A stretch of 64,000 bases of DNA from Halomonas sp. ALS9. Lineage in GTDB: Bacteria > Pseudomonadota > Gammaproteobacteria > Pseudomonadales > Halomonadaceae. Numbering within the stretch: position 1 is the first letter of the stretch; each line of letters opens with the position of its first letter. Shown piece after piece: positions 53,670-62,693 of this stretch. The position numbers and the translations under genes are program-made. The stretch covers positions 372,001 to 436,000 of the forward strand of contig NZ_LXRG01000054.1 of NCBI RefSeq assembly GCF_001651035.1. The letters run 5' to 3'. A model generated the notes under the pieces. It searched no databases and had not been told where the DNA came from. It saw only the letters and a list, made by a program, of their open reading frames with translations.

Positions 53670-55586
53670 ATGCGCCTGATAATTGCCGAAAAACCCAGCC
53701 TCGCCCAAGCTATCGCAGAGGCGTTACCGGGCACTAGCAAGCGCCAGGATGGCGCCATTAACTGTGGTGACACCACGGTCACATGGTGCCTGGGCCACTT
53801 ATTAGAGCAAGCGCCGCCGGAGGCCTACGACCCCGCCGACAAGCAGTGGCGTCTAGACCGACTCCCCATCGTGCCGCGGCAGTGGAAACTGATGCCGCGT
53901 CCCAAGGCGCGGGGCCAACTGGCTGTGATTCGCAAGCTGATCAAGCAAGCCACCGATGTGGTTCACGCTGGCGACCCCGACCGCGAAGGTCAATTGCTGG
54001 TACAGGAAGTCATTGAGCACATGAAGTATCGTGGCCCAGTACAGCGCCTGTTAATTAGCGATCTAAACAAACCGGCAGTTTGCCGTGCACTGGCGAAACT
54101 GCGCTCTAATGTTGAATATCAACCGCTGTTTCAGGCCGCCCAAGCCCGTTCCCGCGCCGACTGGCTTTACGGCATCAACCTAACCCGTGCCTGGACACTT
54201 ACCGGCCGTCAGGCAGGTCACGACGGCGTGCTCTCTGTTGGGCGTGTACAAACCCCGCTGCTAGGGCTGATCGTGCGCCGCGACAACGCCATTCGTGACT
54301 TTGTGCCACACCCGTTTTATCCGCTATGGGTGGATTTAAAGGTTGCCCAAGGCCAGTTACGCGCCTGGTGGGCACCCAAAGAGCACCAACCGTTAGATGA
54401 CCAAGGGCGCTTGATTGACCGCTCACCCGCCGACGCGTTAGCAGCTCAATTGCCCGGCGCTTCAGGGCATCTGAGCAAACTCGATCAACAGGAAAAACGC
54501 CAAGCGCCACCACTGCCCTACTCGTTGTCTGCCCTGCAGGTGGACGCCGCCCGTCGCCACGGGCTTTCCGCGCAGATGGTATTGGATATTTGTCAGCGGC
54601 TGTACGAACGCCACAAGTTGATTACCTATCCGCGCTCTGACTGCCGCTACCTACCCGAAGAGCACCTTCAGCTAGCCCAGCGCAGCTTATCCGGCGCCTG
54701 CCAAAACGATAAGACGCTACAACAGTGGCTCAATGGTGCAGACTTTACGTTGCGCTCCAAAGCCTGGAACGATAAACAGGTCGGCGCCCACCACGCCATC
54801 GCGCCCACCTGCAAACCTGCCGATTTTGGTCAGCTTTCCGATACCGAAGGCCATGTGTTTAGGCTGATCGTGCGCAATGTCATGGCGCAGTTCTATCGCC
54901 CGCTGCGCACCTTTGAGGTAAAAGCCGAATTTACCCTGCTTAATGAAGCCTTCCGCGCTCGTGGGCAAAGCATTCTCGACCCCGGCTGGAAACCGCTATT
55001 CACCACCCGCGATGAAACCCCGCCGCTTCCGCCGCTGACCCAAGGTGAACCCTGCCAGGCATTAGGCGCAGGCGTGGAAGAGAAAGAGACCCGCCCGCCG
55101 GAGCCCTTCACCGATGCCAGCCTGATCAAGGCAATGATGAACATTGGCCGCTACGTGGACGACCCCGCCGTTCGCCGCACTCTACGAGACACCGACGGCC
55201 TGGGCACCGAAGCCACCCGGGCAGGCATTATCGAAACCCTGGTACAACGCGGCTACTTGGTGCGCCAGCAAAAAGCCCTGCGCGCCACCAAACTCGGCTG
55301 CGCATTAATCGCCGCCCTGCCACTGGCCGTGAGCACCCCCGAACGCACCGCGCTTTGGGAACAGCGCCTGCGGGCGATTTCTGAACAACAGGATGATCCC
55401 GGCGCGTTTCAGCAGGCGTTACTGGACGACCTACGCGCTCTGCTCACCCATAGCGACGCCGCAAAACTGAGGCAGAGCCTGCAAACTGCCCAGGGCGAAG
55501 CCGGTGGCCCTGCAAAGCGCACGGGTAAGACAAGAAAGAGCTATACGAAAAGGAAAAGTACGGGGGGCAGAAAGAAGACGAGTTAA
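53670..55586 (+). CDS. topB: DNA topoisomerase III
   Basis: A type IA topoisomerase (638 aa; E. coli 653). TOPRIM residues are E7 (IIAEKPSLAQAIA) and the GDPDREGQ block (101-108). The nucleophile is Tyr320 in LITYPRSDC. Other motifs are SVGRVQTPLLGLI and the decatenation-loop region. The C-terminus is basic (GKTRKSYTKRKSTGGRKK) and lacks zinc fingers, as usual for TopB. It decatenates replication and recombination intermediates. The spacer upstream contains an 11-nt direct repeat (ATTTATACACA at 53538). Confidence 0.96.
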   Translation: MRLIIAEKPSLAQAIAEALPGTSKRQDGAINCGDTTVTWCLGHLLEQAPPEAYDPADKQWRLDRLPIVPRQWKLMPRPKARGQLAVIRKLIKQATDVVHAGDPDREGQLLVQEVIEHMKYRGPVQRLLISDLNKPAVCRALAKLRSNVEYQPLFQAAQARSRADWLYGINLTRAWTLTGRQAGHDGVLSVGRVQTPLLGLIVRRDNAIRDFVPHPFYPLWVDLKVAQGQLRAWWAPKEHQPLDDQGRLIDRSPADALAAQLPGASGHLSKLDQQEKRQAPPLPYSLSALQVDAARRHGLSAQMVLDICQRLYERHKLITYPRSDCRYLPEEHLQLAQRSLSGACQNDKTLQQWLNGADFTLRSKAWNDKQVGAHHAIAPTCKPADFGQLSDTEGHVFRLIVRNVMAQFYRPLRTFEVKAEFTLLNEAFRARGQSILDPGWKPLFTTRDETPPLPPLTQGEPCQALGAGVEEKETRPPEPFTDASLIKAMMNIGRYVDDPAVRRTLRDTDGLGTEATRAGIIETLVQRGYLVRQQKALRATKLGCALIAALPLAVSTPERTALWEQRLRAISEQQDDPGAFQQALLDDLRALLTHSDAAKLRQSLQTAQGEAGGPAKRTGKTRKSYTKRKSTGGRKKTS

Positions 55587-55680
55587 GGGGAAACTTAATA
55601 AGCGCCCCTCACTGATTATCTAGCGAATCGCCAACCACTCAATCGCTGGAAACTGCCTGCTGAGCGATGCGGGTTCAACA

Positions 55681-56724
55681 TTACCCGTTCTGCGGGTAAG
55701 GTCTCAAACCAAGCAAAATTTCAGACTTTTCTGTTAACGGTTGATCCAGCAGTTGCTGCTCGGTGTACTTGGCAAGGTGCTCGCGCAGCAACGTATACAC
55801 GGCTTCACGACCCTGACTCGTATCAATCTCCACGCACTTACCCTTTCCTGTGAACAGCTCAACCGTCGGCAACGTTTCAGCTTTGAAGGTATCAAACCGT
55901 AGCTTCATCGCATCAACATTGTCGTCCGTGCGTCCAGAGTATTTGGCACGGCCCAGAATACGCTGTTCGAGTACGTCGAATGGGCATTCAAAGTACAGCA
56001 TGGTCGGCAGCTCGGTCTCCCGGCCAAAGACCTCGTACCAGGCTTCAAGGTTGGACAGCGAACGTGGGAAACCATCAATCAGAAAGTTTCTTTTGCCCGT
56101 CGTGCGGGTGGTACGCTCCATTGCGTCTTTGAGCAGGCGCACGACAATTTCATTGGGTACCAGCTTGCCAGCCGCAATGTACTCTTTGATCAGTTCAGTC
56201 GTTGGCCCACCCGCTTCCTGCTCTGCGCGCAATAGGTCGCCAGTAGAGAGATGTGTCCATTCCAATTGAATCTCTGCAAGTTCGCACATGGTGCCCTTGC
56301 CAGCCCCAGGCCCGCCTAGCACAAAGACGACATTAGGTTCGGGACAAAGCTCACGCGGATCACTATGGTAGATCGTCACCTGAGGGGCGGGAGCGACGCC
56401 CATCTTGTATACGTTCCACTCGCGATCCGTTGGCGGCAATGTATCTTCGCAGGTAATTTCGTAAGCAAGATGCCCGTCAAGACGGCTGATGCGCCAAGAT
56501 TGGTAGCTATTGGAATATGAAATAGCCGGGCTTCTGACTGCCTTGCCGTCTGCACGATCCCACGCCATTTTACCGTTCCAGTAACCGGGGCTGGAGACAA
56601 CGCCAGACTCTGATGTGGTGGGAGGTGCTTGTGACGGAACATAAAGGCCATCAACTTCCGGCAGGCCAGCGCCGGATACTTCGATAAACAGGGTATTGGG
56701 TATAAAGGATGTTGTTTCGGTCAT
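55681..56724 (-). CDS. UMP-CMP/adenylate-kinase-like enzyme with protist-like N-terminal domain
   Basis: A 347-aa two-part protein. Residues 1-125 form a domain with VSGAGLPEVDGLYVPS, GYWNGKMAWDRADG, SWRISRL, LAYEITCED and REWNVYKMGVAPAPQV, a pattern I associate with proteins of algae and other protists rather than bacteria. The remainder is a nucleoside monophosphate kinase of the short, eukaryotic UMP-CMP type: VFVLGGPGAGKGT (P-loop), HLSTGDLLR, KRNFLIDGFPRS, RAKYSGRTDDN, then the LID-less C-terminal part. The expected bacterial adk or cmk is different. ATG 56724 is chosen for a GAGAG site; ATG 56736 is the alternative. No operon partner is visible. Confidence 0.8.
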   Translation of the reverse strand: MTETTSFIPNTLFIEVSGAGLPEVDGLYVPSQAPPTTSESGVVSSPGYWNGKMAWDRADGKAVRSPAISYSNSYQSWRISRLDGHLAYEITCEDTLPPTDREWNVYKMGVAPAPQVTIYHSDPRELCPEPNVVFVLGGPGAGKGTMCELAEIQLEWTHLSTGDLLRAEQEAGGPTTELIKEYIAAGKLVPNEIVVRLLKDAMERTTRTTGKRNFLIDGFPRSLSNLEAWYEVFGRETELPTMLYFECPFDVLEQRILGRAKYSGRTDDNVDAMKLRFDTFKAETLPTVELFTGKGKCVEIDTSQGREAVYTLLREHLAKYTEQQLLDQPLTEKSEILLGLRPYPQNG

Positions 56725-56919
56725 GTGTACTCTCATGTTCGATTAACGACTTATGAGGGAGCGTTTGACTGCCAAAGCGACCTCGACAATTGGGCGCTAA
56801 ATAAAGCGCCCAGCGTGATTCAGATAGCGCGAGTAGCGTGGGCATAAACACGGCATCAAAATTGTATCAGAACAGCATGATACCTTCCCTTACGCTATCG
56901 CGTTGTAGCCTACCTAGGT

Positions 56920-57825
56920 TCACTTCGATAGCGCAGACATTCCACTCGGTACCGACATCACCCATTCCCGTATAGCTCGAATAGTCGGATCTTGCTGACG
57001 GCTTTCCGGGTAGACCAAAAAGAACGGCTTGCCTTCCAGTGACGGGCCGAAAGGTTGCATCAAACGGCCCTGAACTAATTCATCGTTAATCAACTGACGG
57101 CTCATTAACGCCACGCCCTGCTCCCCCACGGCGGCTGAAATAGCGTGGGTTTCGTCAGTAAACACCAGCCCTGCACTCACATCTAGTCCCGGTACCTTAG
57201 CCAGTTTCTGCCAAGCCACCCAATCCAGTGGCGAAGATACAGCACCTGCAATGCGGAAGTGGATCAGCGAGTGCGCCGAGAGTTGCGCTGCATCGTGCAA
57301 ATCAAGTTGTGGGCTGCAAGCCGGGATAAAGGTGTTATCGAACAACTTCTCCGCTATTAGCCCCGGCCAGCGACCATCGCCGTATCGAATGGCAATATCT
57401 GCCGTCACCCCGTCCAGCGCTACCGACTCGTGAGAGGCGTGAATACGCAGATCAATATCCGGATGAGAGTCACGCAGCATGCACACCCAGGGCAGCAGCC
57501 AGCGCACCGCGACAGCTGGCGTTGTAGAAAGCGTAACGGTCTGGCGAACAGATATAGCGCTTAGCCGTTCGACAACACTGCTGATGTTATCAAAGGCTGT
57601 TTCCAACACCTGCAGCAGCTCGCGGCCCTGAGGTGTCAGCTCCAATTGACGAGGTTTACGCAAAAAAAGCGAAACGCCCAGCGCCTCTTCGAGTCCTCGA
57701 ACTTGGTGGCTAATGGCAGTGGCAGTCACCGACAGCTCTTGTGCGGCCTGCTTGGCACTTTCATGGCGGGCAGCCGCTTCAAAAGCGCGGAGCGACGAAA
57801 GAGAGGGTAATCGGCGCTGGCTCAT
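56920..57825 (-). CDS. LysR-family transcriptional regulator (GcvA-like)
   Basis: A 301-aa regulator with an N-terminal winged helix (SLRAFEAAARHESAKQAAQELSVTATAISHQVRGLEEALGVSLFLRK) and a periplasmic-binding-like effector domain (ATPAVAVRWLLPWV, LRIHASHESV, DIAIRYGDGRWPG). It is divergent from azoR across 119 bases that contain two copies of TGAATTYAACTCA, so it most likely controls azoR and itself. The effector is unknown; a quinone or electrophile is plausible given azoR. Confidence 0.92.
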   Translation of the reverse strand: MSQRRLPSLSSLRAFEAAARHESAKQAAQELSVTATAISHQVRGLEEALGVSLFLRKPRQLELTPQGRELLQVLETAFDNISSVVERLSAISVRQTVTLSTTPAVAVRWLLPWVCMLRDSHPDIDLRIHASHESVALDGVTADIAIRYGDGRWPGLIAEKLFDNTFIPACSPQLDLHDAAQLSAHSLIHFRIAGAVSSPLDWVAWQKLAKVPGLDVSAGLVFTDETHAISAAVGEQGVALMSRQLINDELVQGRLMQPFGPSLEGKPFFLVYPESRQQDPTIRAIREWVMSVPSGMSALSK

Positions 57826-57828
57826 GAA

Positions 57829-57841
57829 TGAATTTAACTCA
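57829..57841. promoter_or_regulatory. Candidate LysR-regulator site, regulator-proximal copy
   Basis: TGAATTTAACTCA sits three bases before the regulator's start codon. The mirrored T-N11-A form TGAGTTNAATTCA is typical of LysR boxes, and the same 13-mer recurs at 57917. Confidence 0.6.
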
Positions 57842-57916
57842 TCTATAGCGGTAAGAAAAGATCGTTTGTTCCAGCTAGCAGGCGAGGCCTACTCTGAGTC
57901 TGCTGTTAATCATAGA

Positions 57917-57929
57917 TGAATTCAACTCA
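57917..57929. promoter_or_regulatory. Candidate LysR-regulator site, azoR-proximal copy
   Basis: TGAATTCAACTCA matches the site at 57829 in 12 of 13 positions and lies 15 bases before the azoR start, overlapping the azoR leader. The two copies begin 88 bases apart, close to a whole number of helical turns, so looping is possible. Confidence 0.6.
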
Positions 57930-57944
57930 GACTAGGAAGTTACC

Positions 57945-58646
57945 ATGACACATATTCTGCAACTAGACGCTAGCGCCCGCCCCGGCATTGCTGGAACGGA
58001 TAACCACGGTTCTCACAGCCGCCATTTGACCCATCAGTTTGTCAGTCAGTGGCAATCAGGCCGACCACAAGACACCGTTACCTATCGAGATATAGGTCAA
58101 CACCCACCTTCTATTATTAATCACGACTGGATTGCGTCTGCTTTCACACCCGAGGTGAGTCTAGAGCCCTGGATGAAGGACGCTCTTGCAGAAAGCAATC
58201 AACTGGTTGATGAACTGATTGCAGCGGATATTCTGGTGATAGGAACGCCTCTCTACAACTTCGGAATGCCTGCCGCCCTTAAGGCGTGGATCGACCAAGT
58301 AGTGCGCGCTGGCCGAACAGTGGAAATTGATGAGAGCAACCCGACCGACCCTTACATTCCAAAACTGGATGATCGGCCAAGGCATGCGGTTATTCTTACA
58401 GCCAGAGGCGGCGTGAATATGGCACCAGGCGAAGAAATGGCCCATATGAATCACCTAGAACCACACTTGGCCACAGCACTAGGATTTATTGGTATTACCC
58501 GCCTTCACTACATTGCTATCGAAGGCCAGGAAGTGGGAGGTGAGCTACTGGCCGCTTCCGTTGCCGAGGCAGTCGGTAAAGTTGAATCTCTGGTTGATGA
58601 ACTGCAGGTGGTGTTCCAGGAGGCTCCAATCCCCGAACCAGCCTAA
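57945..58646 (+). CDS. azoR: FMN-dependent NADH-azoreductase/quinone reductase
   Basis: A 233-aa flavodoxin-fold enzyme that reduces quinones and azo compounds by two electrons. Motifs: ILQLDASAR at the N-terminus (FMN phosphate loop includes the following Ser residues), IGTPLYNFGMPAALKAWIDQVVRAGRTV and ILTARGGV. AzoR of E. coli is 201 aa; the extra length is at an internal segment (GIAGTDNHGSH) and the C-terminal tail. AGGA precedes the ATG. It is divergent from the LysR regulator, which probably induces it. Confidence 0.92.
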   Translation: MTHILQLDASARPGIAGTDNHGSHSRHLTHQFVSQWQSGRPQDTVTYRDIGQHPPSIINHDWIASAFTPEVSLEPWMKDALAESNQLVDELIAADILVIGTPLYNFGMPAALKAWIDQVVRAGRTVEIDESNPTDPYIPKLDDRPRHAVILTARGGVNMAPGEEMAHMNHLEPHLATALGFIGITRLHYIAIEGQEVGGELLAASVAEAVGKVESLVDELQVVFQEAPIPEPA

Positions 58647-58724
58647 AGCTATGTGATGTAAACAACCAGTATCAAAGGTACGGAAATCGCTAATTCAGGA
58701 AATCCGTGCTTTGACCTTGAGCAT

Positions 58725-59360
58725 CTACTTAGCACTAGCTCCTAGCCGTGCACCTAAAGCCACAAACAGAGCCCCTAGGCTTCTATCCATCCACAAACCA
58801 ACGCGTGGTTTTCTCTTTAGGAAAGCACCCAGCTTAGCGCCAGCCAGAACCAAAGGGGGCTCTATTACCGCGGCAACCACGATAATCAAGCTGCCATGCA
58901 ATAAAAGCTGAGCTTCGGCAGAGCCTGCGCCTTCCACGATAAATTGTGGCAAAAACGCCAAGAAGAATACGGCCACTTTGGGGTTTAGCGCGGACACCAG
59001 CATGCCCTGCCAATAAACCGAGGATAGGCGCTTGGGGCTCTGCTTTTCTGCTGCAATAAATTGATCGCCCCGTGAGAGCAGCATTTTTACGCCCAGCCAT
59101 ATCAGATAGGCCGCCCCGACCCATTTAACAATCGAAAACGCCAGAGCGGATGTCGCCAGAATGGCCGAAAGACCAACCGCGGCCATCACGACATGCAGCG
59201 CCGCTCCTGTCCAAATCCCAAACATAGCGGCAAACCCTTGCCGTCGCCCACTACGTAATGTTTGCCCCAGGATGTAGGCAATATCCGGCCCTGGCGAAAG
59301 ATTCAGAAGCACCGCCGCGGAAAGAAATGTCATCCAATGAAATAGCGAGTAGTCAAACAC
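58725..59360 (-). CDS. LysE/RhtB-family amino-acid exporter
   Basis: A 211-aa inner-membrane protein with about six helices. It has the LysE-family opening LLNLSPGPDIAYILGQTLRSGRRQGFAAMFGIWTGAALHV and central VKWVGAAYLIWLGVKMLLSRG, followed by GMLVSALNPKVAVFFLAFLPQF. The family exports amino acids such as homoserine, threonine, lysine or arginine; the substrate is not predictable. The GTG at 59360 has AAGGA upstream. Confidence 0.9.
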   Translation of the reverse strand: MFDYSLFHWMTFLSAAVLLNLSPGPDIAYILGQTLRSGRRQGFAAMFGIWTGAALHVVMAAVGLSAILATSALAFSIVKWVGAAYLIWLGVKMLLSRGDQFIAAEKQSPKRLSSVYWQGMLVSALNPKVAVFFLAFLPQFIVEGAGSAEAQLLLHGSLIIVVAAVIEPPLVLAGAKLGAFLKRKPRVGLWMDRSLGALFVALGARLGASAK

Positions 59361-59455
59361 TGTTATTTTCCTTAATTATTTAGCAGCTGTAATGCTAAAG
59401 AATCATCGCAGGGGCTTCTCATGCGGTCTCCACCAGTAGCGTTACTCGTCGGCGG

Positions 59456-59995
59456 TTAAATGTTATCTCTTAACGCCTCGGCAATAAAGCTGCCCTTCGC
59501 AGCCGTATAAGCTTCTCGATCTGCTTTAAACGCTGCTGCCCATTGTCGTTTATTCATCTCATACTGCTGCGCTAGCTCAGCACTCTGGCGAAGGCGGTTT
59601 CGAAACACCAAGCGCCGGTTCCACTCTTCACTGCCATACACCATAAGATGCAGGTGGTGGGTTCTGCGCCCATCGGCAAACCGCATCAGCCAACGGCGGC
59701 CCACAAGAGAGGCGTTATATTCCATTGACGTTGCATATTTGGCAGAGCACAGCGGCTCCAGTAAGCCATCGGCCTGGGCGATTGAATTTACCCCCGCCAG
59801 GATATCGATAATAGGCTTGGCCGAAAGCCCTGGTACGGAGGTACTGCCGATGTGCTCTATCGCCAAAAACGCGCTTGGAAACACATCAAATAGTCGGTCA
59901 CGCTCTTGCTCAAACAGGGCTGGCCAAGCTGTGTCGTATGGAAAAAGCGCTACCTCTTCGTCAATCGCTCGATGTAAGGATTCCGTTTCATCCAT
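59456..59995 (-). CDS. UPF0157/GrpB-family nucleotidyltransferase-like protein
   Basis: A 179-aa cytosolic protein with the GrpB signature: ALFPYDTAWPALFEQERDRL, then AIEHIGSTSVPGLSAKPIIDILAGV and HHLHLMVYGSEEW. The fold is nucleotidyltransferase-like, with the GST and D-x-D-like residues retained, but no reaction is established for the family. It lies 33 bases after the M48 protease gene, on the same strand. Confidence 0.88.
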   Translation of the reverse strand: MDETESLHRAIDEEVALFPYDTAWPALFEQERDRLFDVFPSAFLAIEHIGSTSVPGLSAKPIIDILAGVNSIAQADGLLEPLCSAKYATSMEYNASLVGRRWLMRFADGRRTHHLHLMVYGSEEWNRRLVFRNRLRQSAELAQQYEMNKRQWAAAFKADREAYTAAKGSFIAEALRDNI

Positions 59996-60028
59996 GAGCT
60001 TTACACTCCTTGCGCCGCTAGTTTCAGG

Positions 60029-61963
60029 CTAAGATTGTTCTATTAGCAGTGGCGGCATGGGGCAATCGAGAATATCCGCCACGGCACGGAACAGCTCGGC
60101 TTCGGCGGGCCGGATAACCCCGCTATGCTCAATGCAACGGGCCATCGCTTTCAGCAACGCTGGTTTCTGCATGTGCCGCAAGCGACGCAAGCGGTCAACG
60201 GCTAAGCTCAGTGCTCGCATATCGCTTACATCAGTGGCAGTGAGGGAAAACGGCAACTCGCTTTCAGCAGCACTAATCGCTGCGTTTATTTCCACGGGGG
60301 CATCCTGACCGGCAGCCGCCAGCACGCTAAGCAGCATCTGGCACTCCCGCTGCAGGTCATTTAGCTTCAGGTTAGCGGGCCCATTATCCGGCTTGCTCAG
60401 GTTATTCAGCACCAGCTGATACAGCGTCCACTCCAGCAGGCTAACCTGGCCGTAGGCGTTGATCAGATGCTCCATACAAAGGCGAAAATGCTGAACCTGC
60501 TCCCTCGATTGCGACTTGAGGGCGGGCAGCGCCAGCTCAATCAGTGGCAGTCGCAACTGTACATCCAGTTTTAATACCTCTGGGCCGTATTCCACTAGCT
60601 CACGATAAACATCCAGCAGCGCCACTTGCTGCAGCGCTCTTAATTGCTGCTTTCGCATCTCCTTATTCTGGCTGAGCAATAGCGCATACATCAACGCGCG
60701 CGCCGCATAGGGCTCATGGGCGGCGTTTTTAATCCGCTCAGGCAATGCTTTGAGCGTCGCCCGCGCCTGTGCCAGATGTCGTTGATTGGGTTGGCCCATG
60801 GAATTAATAGCGGCCTGAGCAGACGCCCCGGTCAAGGCAGACGCCAGCGTAGCCGACCTGGATCCGGGCTCAACACGGGCAGTCGCTTGGCCTGAAGCGG
60901 AGCTTGCATTTTGTTCCTGCTGGGAGGGTAGCGTTGCCTCAAAACGGCCATTCCAAGTTGGCATAACCCGCTTGATGCGGTCGTTTAACGGCGGATGAGT
61001 TGCCATCATTCTGATAAAGCCCAGCCGCACGCCCGGCCCAAAAAACAGGTGGCTGAACTCCGCCGCCTGCGCTGCCTGAAGGCGCGAACCCTGGGTATGC
61101 GAACCAATCTTTACCAGCGCGTTACCAATCCCCTGAGGGTTGCGAGTAAACTGAACCGCTGACGCATCCGCTAGATATTCACGCTGACGACTGACTGCTG
61201 ATTTAATCAAATTGCCAAAGAAAGTGCCTGCGTAGCCGATCAGCATTAGCGCCGCCCCCAGCGCTAAGATGACCGCGACTGAGTTGTCGCGCTTTCCGCC
61301 GCCAACCCGCCTAAAACGTATACTACGCAGTATTGTACTGCCCAATAGACCAATCAACAGGATGCCGTGCAATGTACTGATAAGGCGCATATTCAGCCGC
61401 ATATCGCCATGCAGGATATGGCTAAACTCATGGGCCACGACGCCCTGTAACTCATCTCTTGTCAGGTCACGGATAGTGCCGCGGGTAATACCAATGACAG
61501 CATCATTGGTTTGGTAGCCTGCGGCAAAGGCATTAATACTCTCTTCTTCCAGCACATAAACCGGGGGCACAGGCGTTCCAGAGGCAATCGCCATCTCTTC
61601 AACCACATTGAGAATGCGCCGCTCGTCAGCATCACGGGTATTCAGATTGATTTCGCGGCCACCCAGGGCTTCTGCTACTACCCGGCCACCACGCCTTAGC
61701 TGGCTGCGTTTGAATAGTCCACCCAACACCACGACAGCCAGCACCGCAATCGCAACGCCAATGACCAGTTCAATCGAGAGAGCCGACCACAACCCCGGAG
61801 TAGGAAGGTTGGTTTGTGTCGCGGATTGCTCCCCCATCAGATGAAGCGTTATGGCAATCGCCAGCGTGGTAACAACAATCAAGGCGAGTACTGCCAGTAC
61901 CATCAAGACAACCAGACGCCCGGTTTTACGCCGAGCGTTATCCTGCGCGGTAAAAAAATCCAT
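60029..61963 (-). CDS. M48-family membrane metalloprotease (HtpX-like, long)
   Basis: A 644-aa membrane protease. Two N-terminal helices (about 18-42 and 62-85) precede the catalytic zinc motif VVAHEFSHILHGD (HEFSH at 178-182), with a third zinc ligand Glu in QREYLADASA near 265 and two more helices between them (about 198-216 and 228-250). The long C-terminal half, helical and Gln-rich, is not present in HtpX of about 290 aa and is of unknown function. LemA (61982) lies 18 bases upstream, a partnership seen widely; the two probably act together in envelope quality control. Confidence 0.9.
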   Translation of the reverse strand: MDFFTAQDNARRKTGRLVVLMVLAVLALIVVTTLAIAITLHLMGEQSATQTNLPTPGLWSALSIELVIGVAIAVLAVVVLGGLFKRSQLRRGGRVVAEALGGREINLNTRDADERRILNVVEEMAIASGTPVPPVYVLEEESINAFAAGYQTNDAVIGITRGTIRDLTRDELQGVVAHEFSHILHGDMRLNMRLISTLHGILLIGLLGSTILRSIRFRRVGGGKRDNSVAVILALGAALMLIGYAGTFFGNLIKSAVSRQREYLADASAVQFTRNPQGIGNALVKIGSHTQGSRLQAAQAAEFSHLFFGPGVRLGFIRMMATHPPLNDRIKRVMPTWNGRFEATLPSQQEQNASSASGQATARVEPGSRSATLASALTGASAQAAINSMGQPNQRHLAQARATLKALPERIKNAAHEPYAARALMYALLLSQNKEMRKQQLRALQQVALLDVYRELVEYGPEVLKLDVQLRLPLIELALPALKSQSREQVQHFRLCMEHLINAYGQVSLLEWTLYQLVLNNLSKPDNGPANLKLNDLQRECQMLLSVLAAAGQDAPVEINAAISAAESELPFSLTATDVSDMRALSLAVDRLRRLRHMQKPALLKAMARCIEHSGVIRPAEAELFRAVADILDCPMPPLLIEQS

Positions 61964-61981
61964 GTCGCGTTTTCCCTGAGC

Positions 61982-62578
61982 TTAGAACGACACCTTCGGC
62001 GCCACTTGAATCTGGGCGCTGTCTTCAAACTCTAACAAAGAAGCATCCTGACCGTGGCCGAACATGCCAGCCACTGCTACCGGGGGGAAACTCTGCCGAT
62101 AGGTGTTGTAGTGCATCACCGCATCATTATATGACTGCCGCGCAAAGGCCACCTTGTTTTCAGTGCTGGTTAGCTCTTCTGACAATTGCTGCATATTTTG
62201 CGAGGCTTTTAAATCCGGGTAGGCTTCCATAACCACGTTAAGCCGCCCCATCGCCTGTATCAGCGCACCCTCTGCGCCGCTCAGGTCTGCCATCGCTTTG
62301 GCACTGCCTGGGTTGGCCGCAGCCGCTTTTAGCCCAGCGGCGGCGGTATTACGCGCCTCGATGACCGACTGCAGCGTCTCCCGCTCATGACTGAGATAGC
62401 CTTTAGCAGTTTCGACAAGGTTAGGAATCAGGTCATGCCGCCGTTTAAGTTGCACTTCAATCTGGGCAAAGGCGTTCTCAAAGCGATTTTTCAACGACAC
62501 AAGTCGGTTGTAGACACCGATGACGTAAAAGGTAATAACGGCGATGATCGCCACGATGATGATAAGAGTGAGCAGCAT
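61982..62578 (-). CDS. lemA: LemA-family membrane protein
   Basis: A 198-aa protein with one N-terminal membrane helix (MLLTLIIIVAIIAVITFYVIG) and a helical periplasmic or cytosolic domain: NRLVSLKNRFENAFAQIEVQLKRRHDLIPNLVETAKGYLSHER, YPDLKASQNMQQLSEELTSTENKVAFARQSYNDAVMHYN, all typical of LemA. AAGGA lies before the ATG. It is immediately upstream of the M48 protease gene. Its molecular function is unknown; a substrate or adaptor role with the protease is the usual suggestion. Confidence 0.93.
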   Translation of the reverse strand: MLLTLIIIVAIIAVITFYVIGVYNRLVSLKNRFENAFAQIEVQLKRRHDLIPNLVETAKGYLSHERETLQSVIEARNTAAAGLKAAAANPGSAKAMADLSGAEGALIQAMGRLNVVMEAYPDLKASQNMQQLSEELTSTENKVAFARQSYNDAVMHYNTYRQSFPPVAVAGMFGHGQDASLLEFEDSAQIQVAPKVSF

Positions 62579-62693
62579 GGTTCTTCCTTATAGTAGGCTT
62601 TCGTCAGTATAAGCCGGTCTATGCAAAGCTAGACGATGAGAAGCTAGCCAGTAAAAAAAGCAGCAAACAAGTTCAATCTCGAACGTTAGTACG

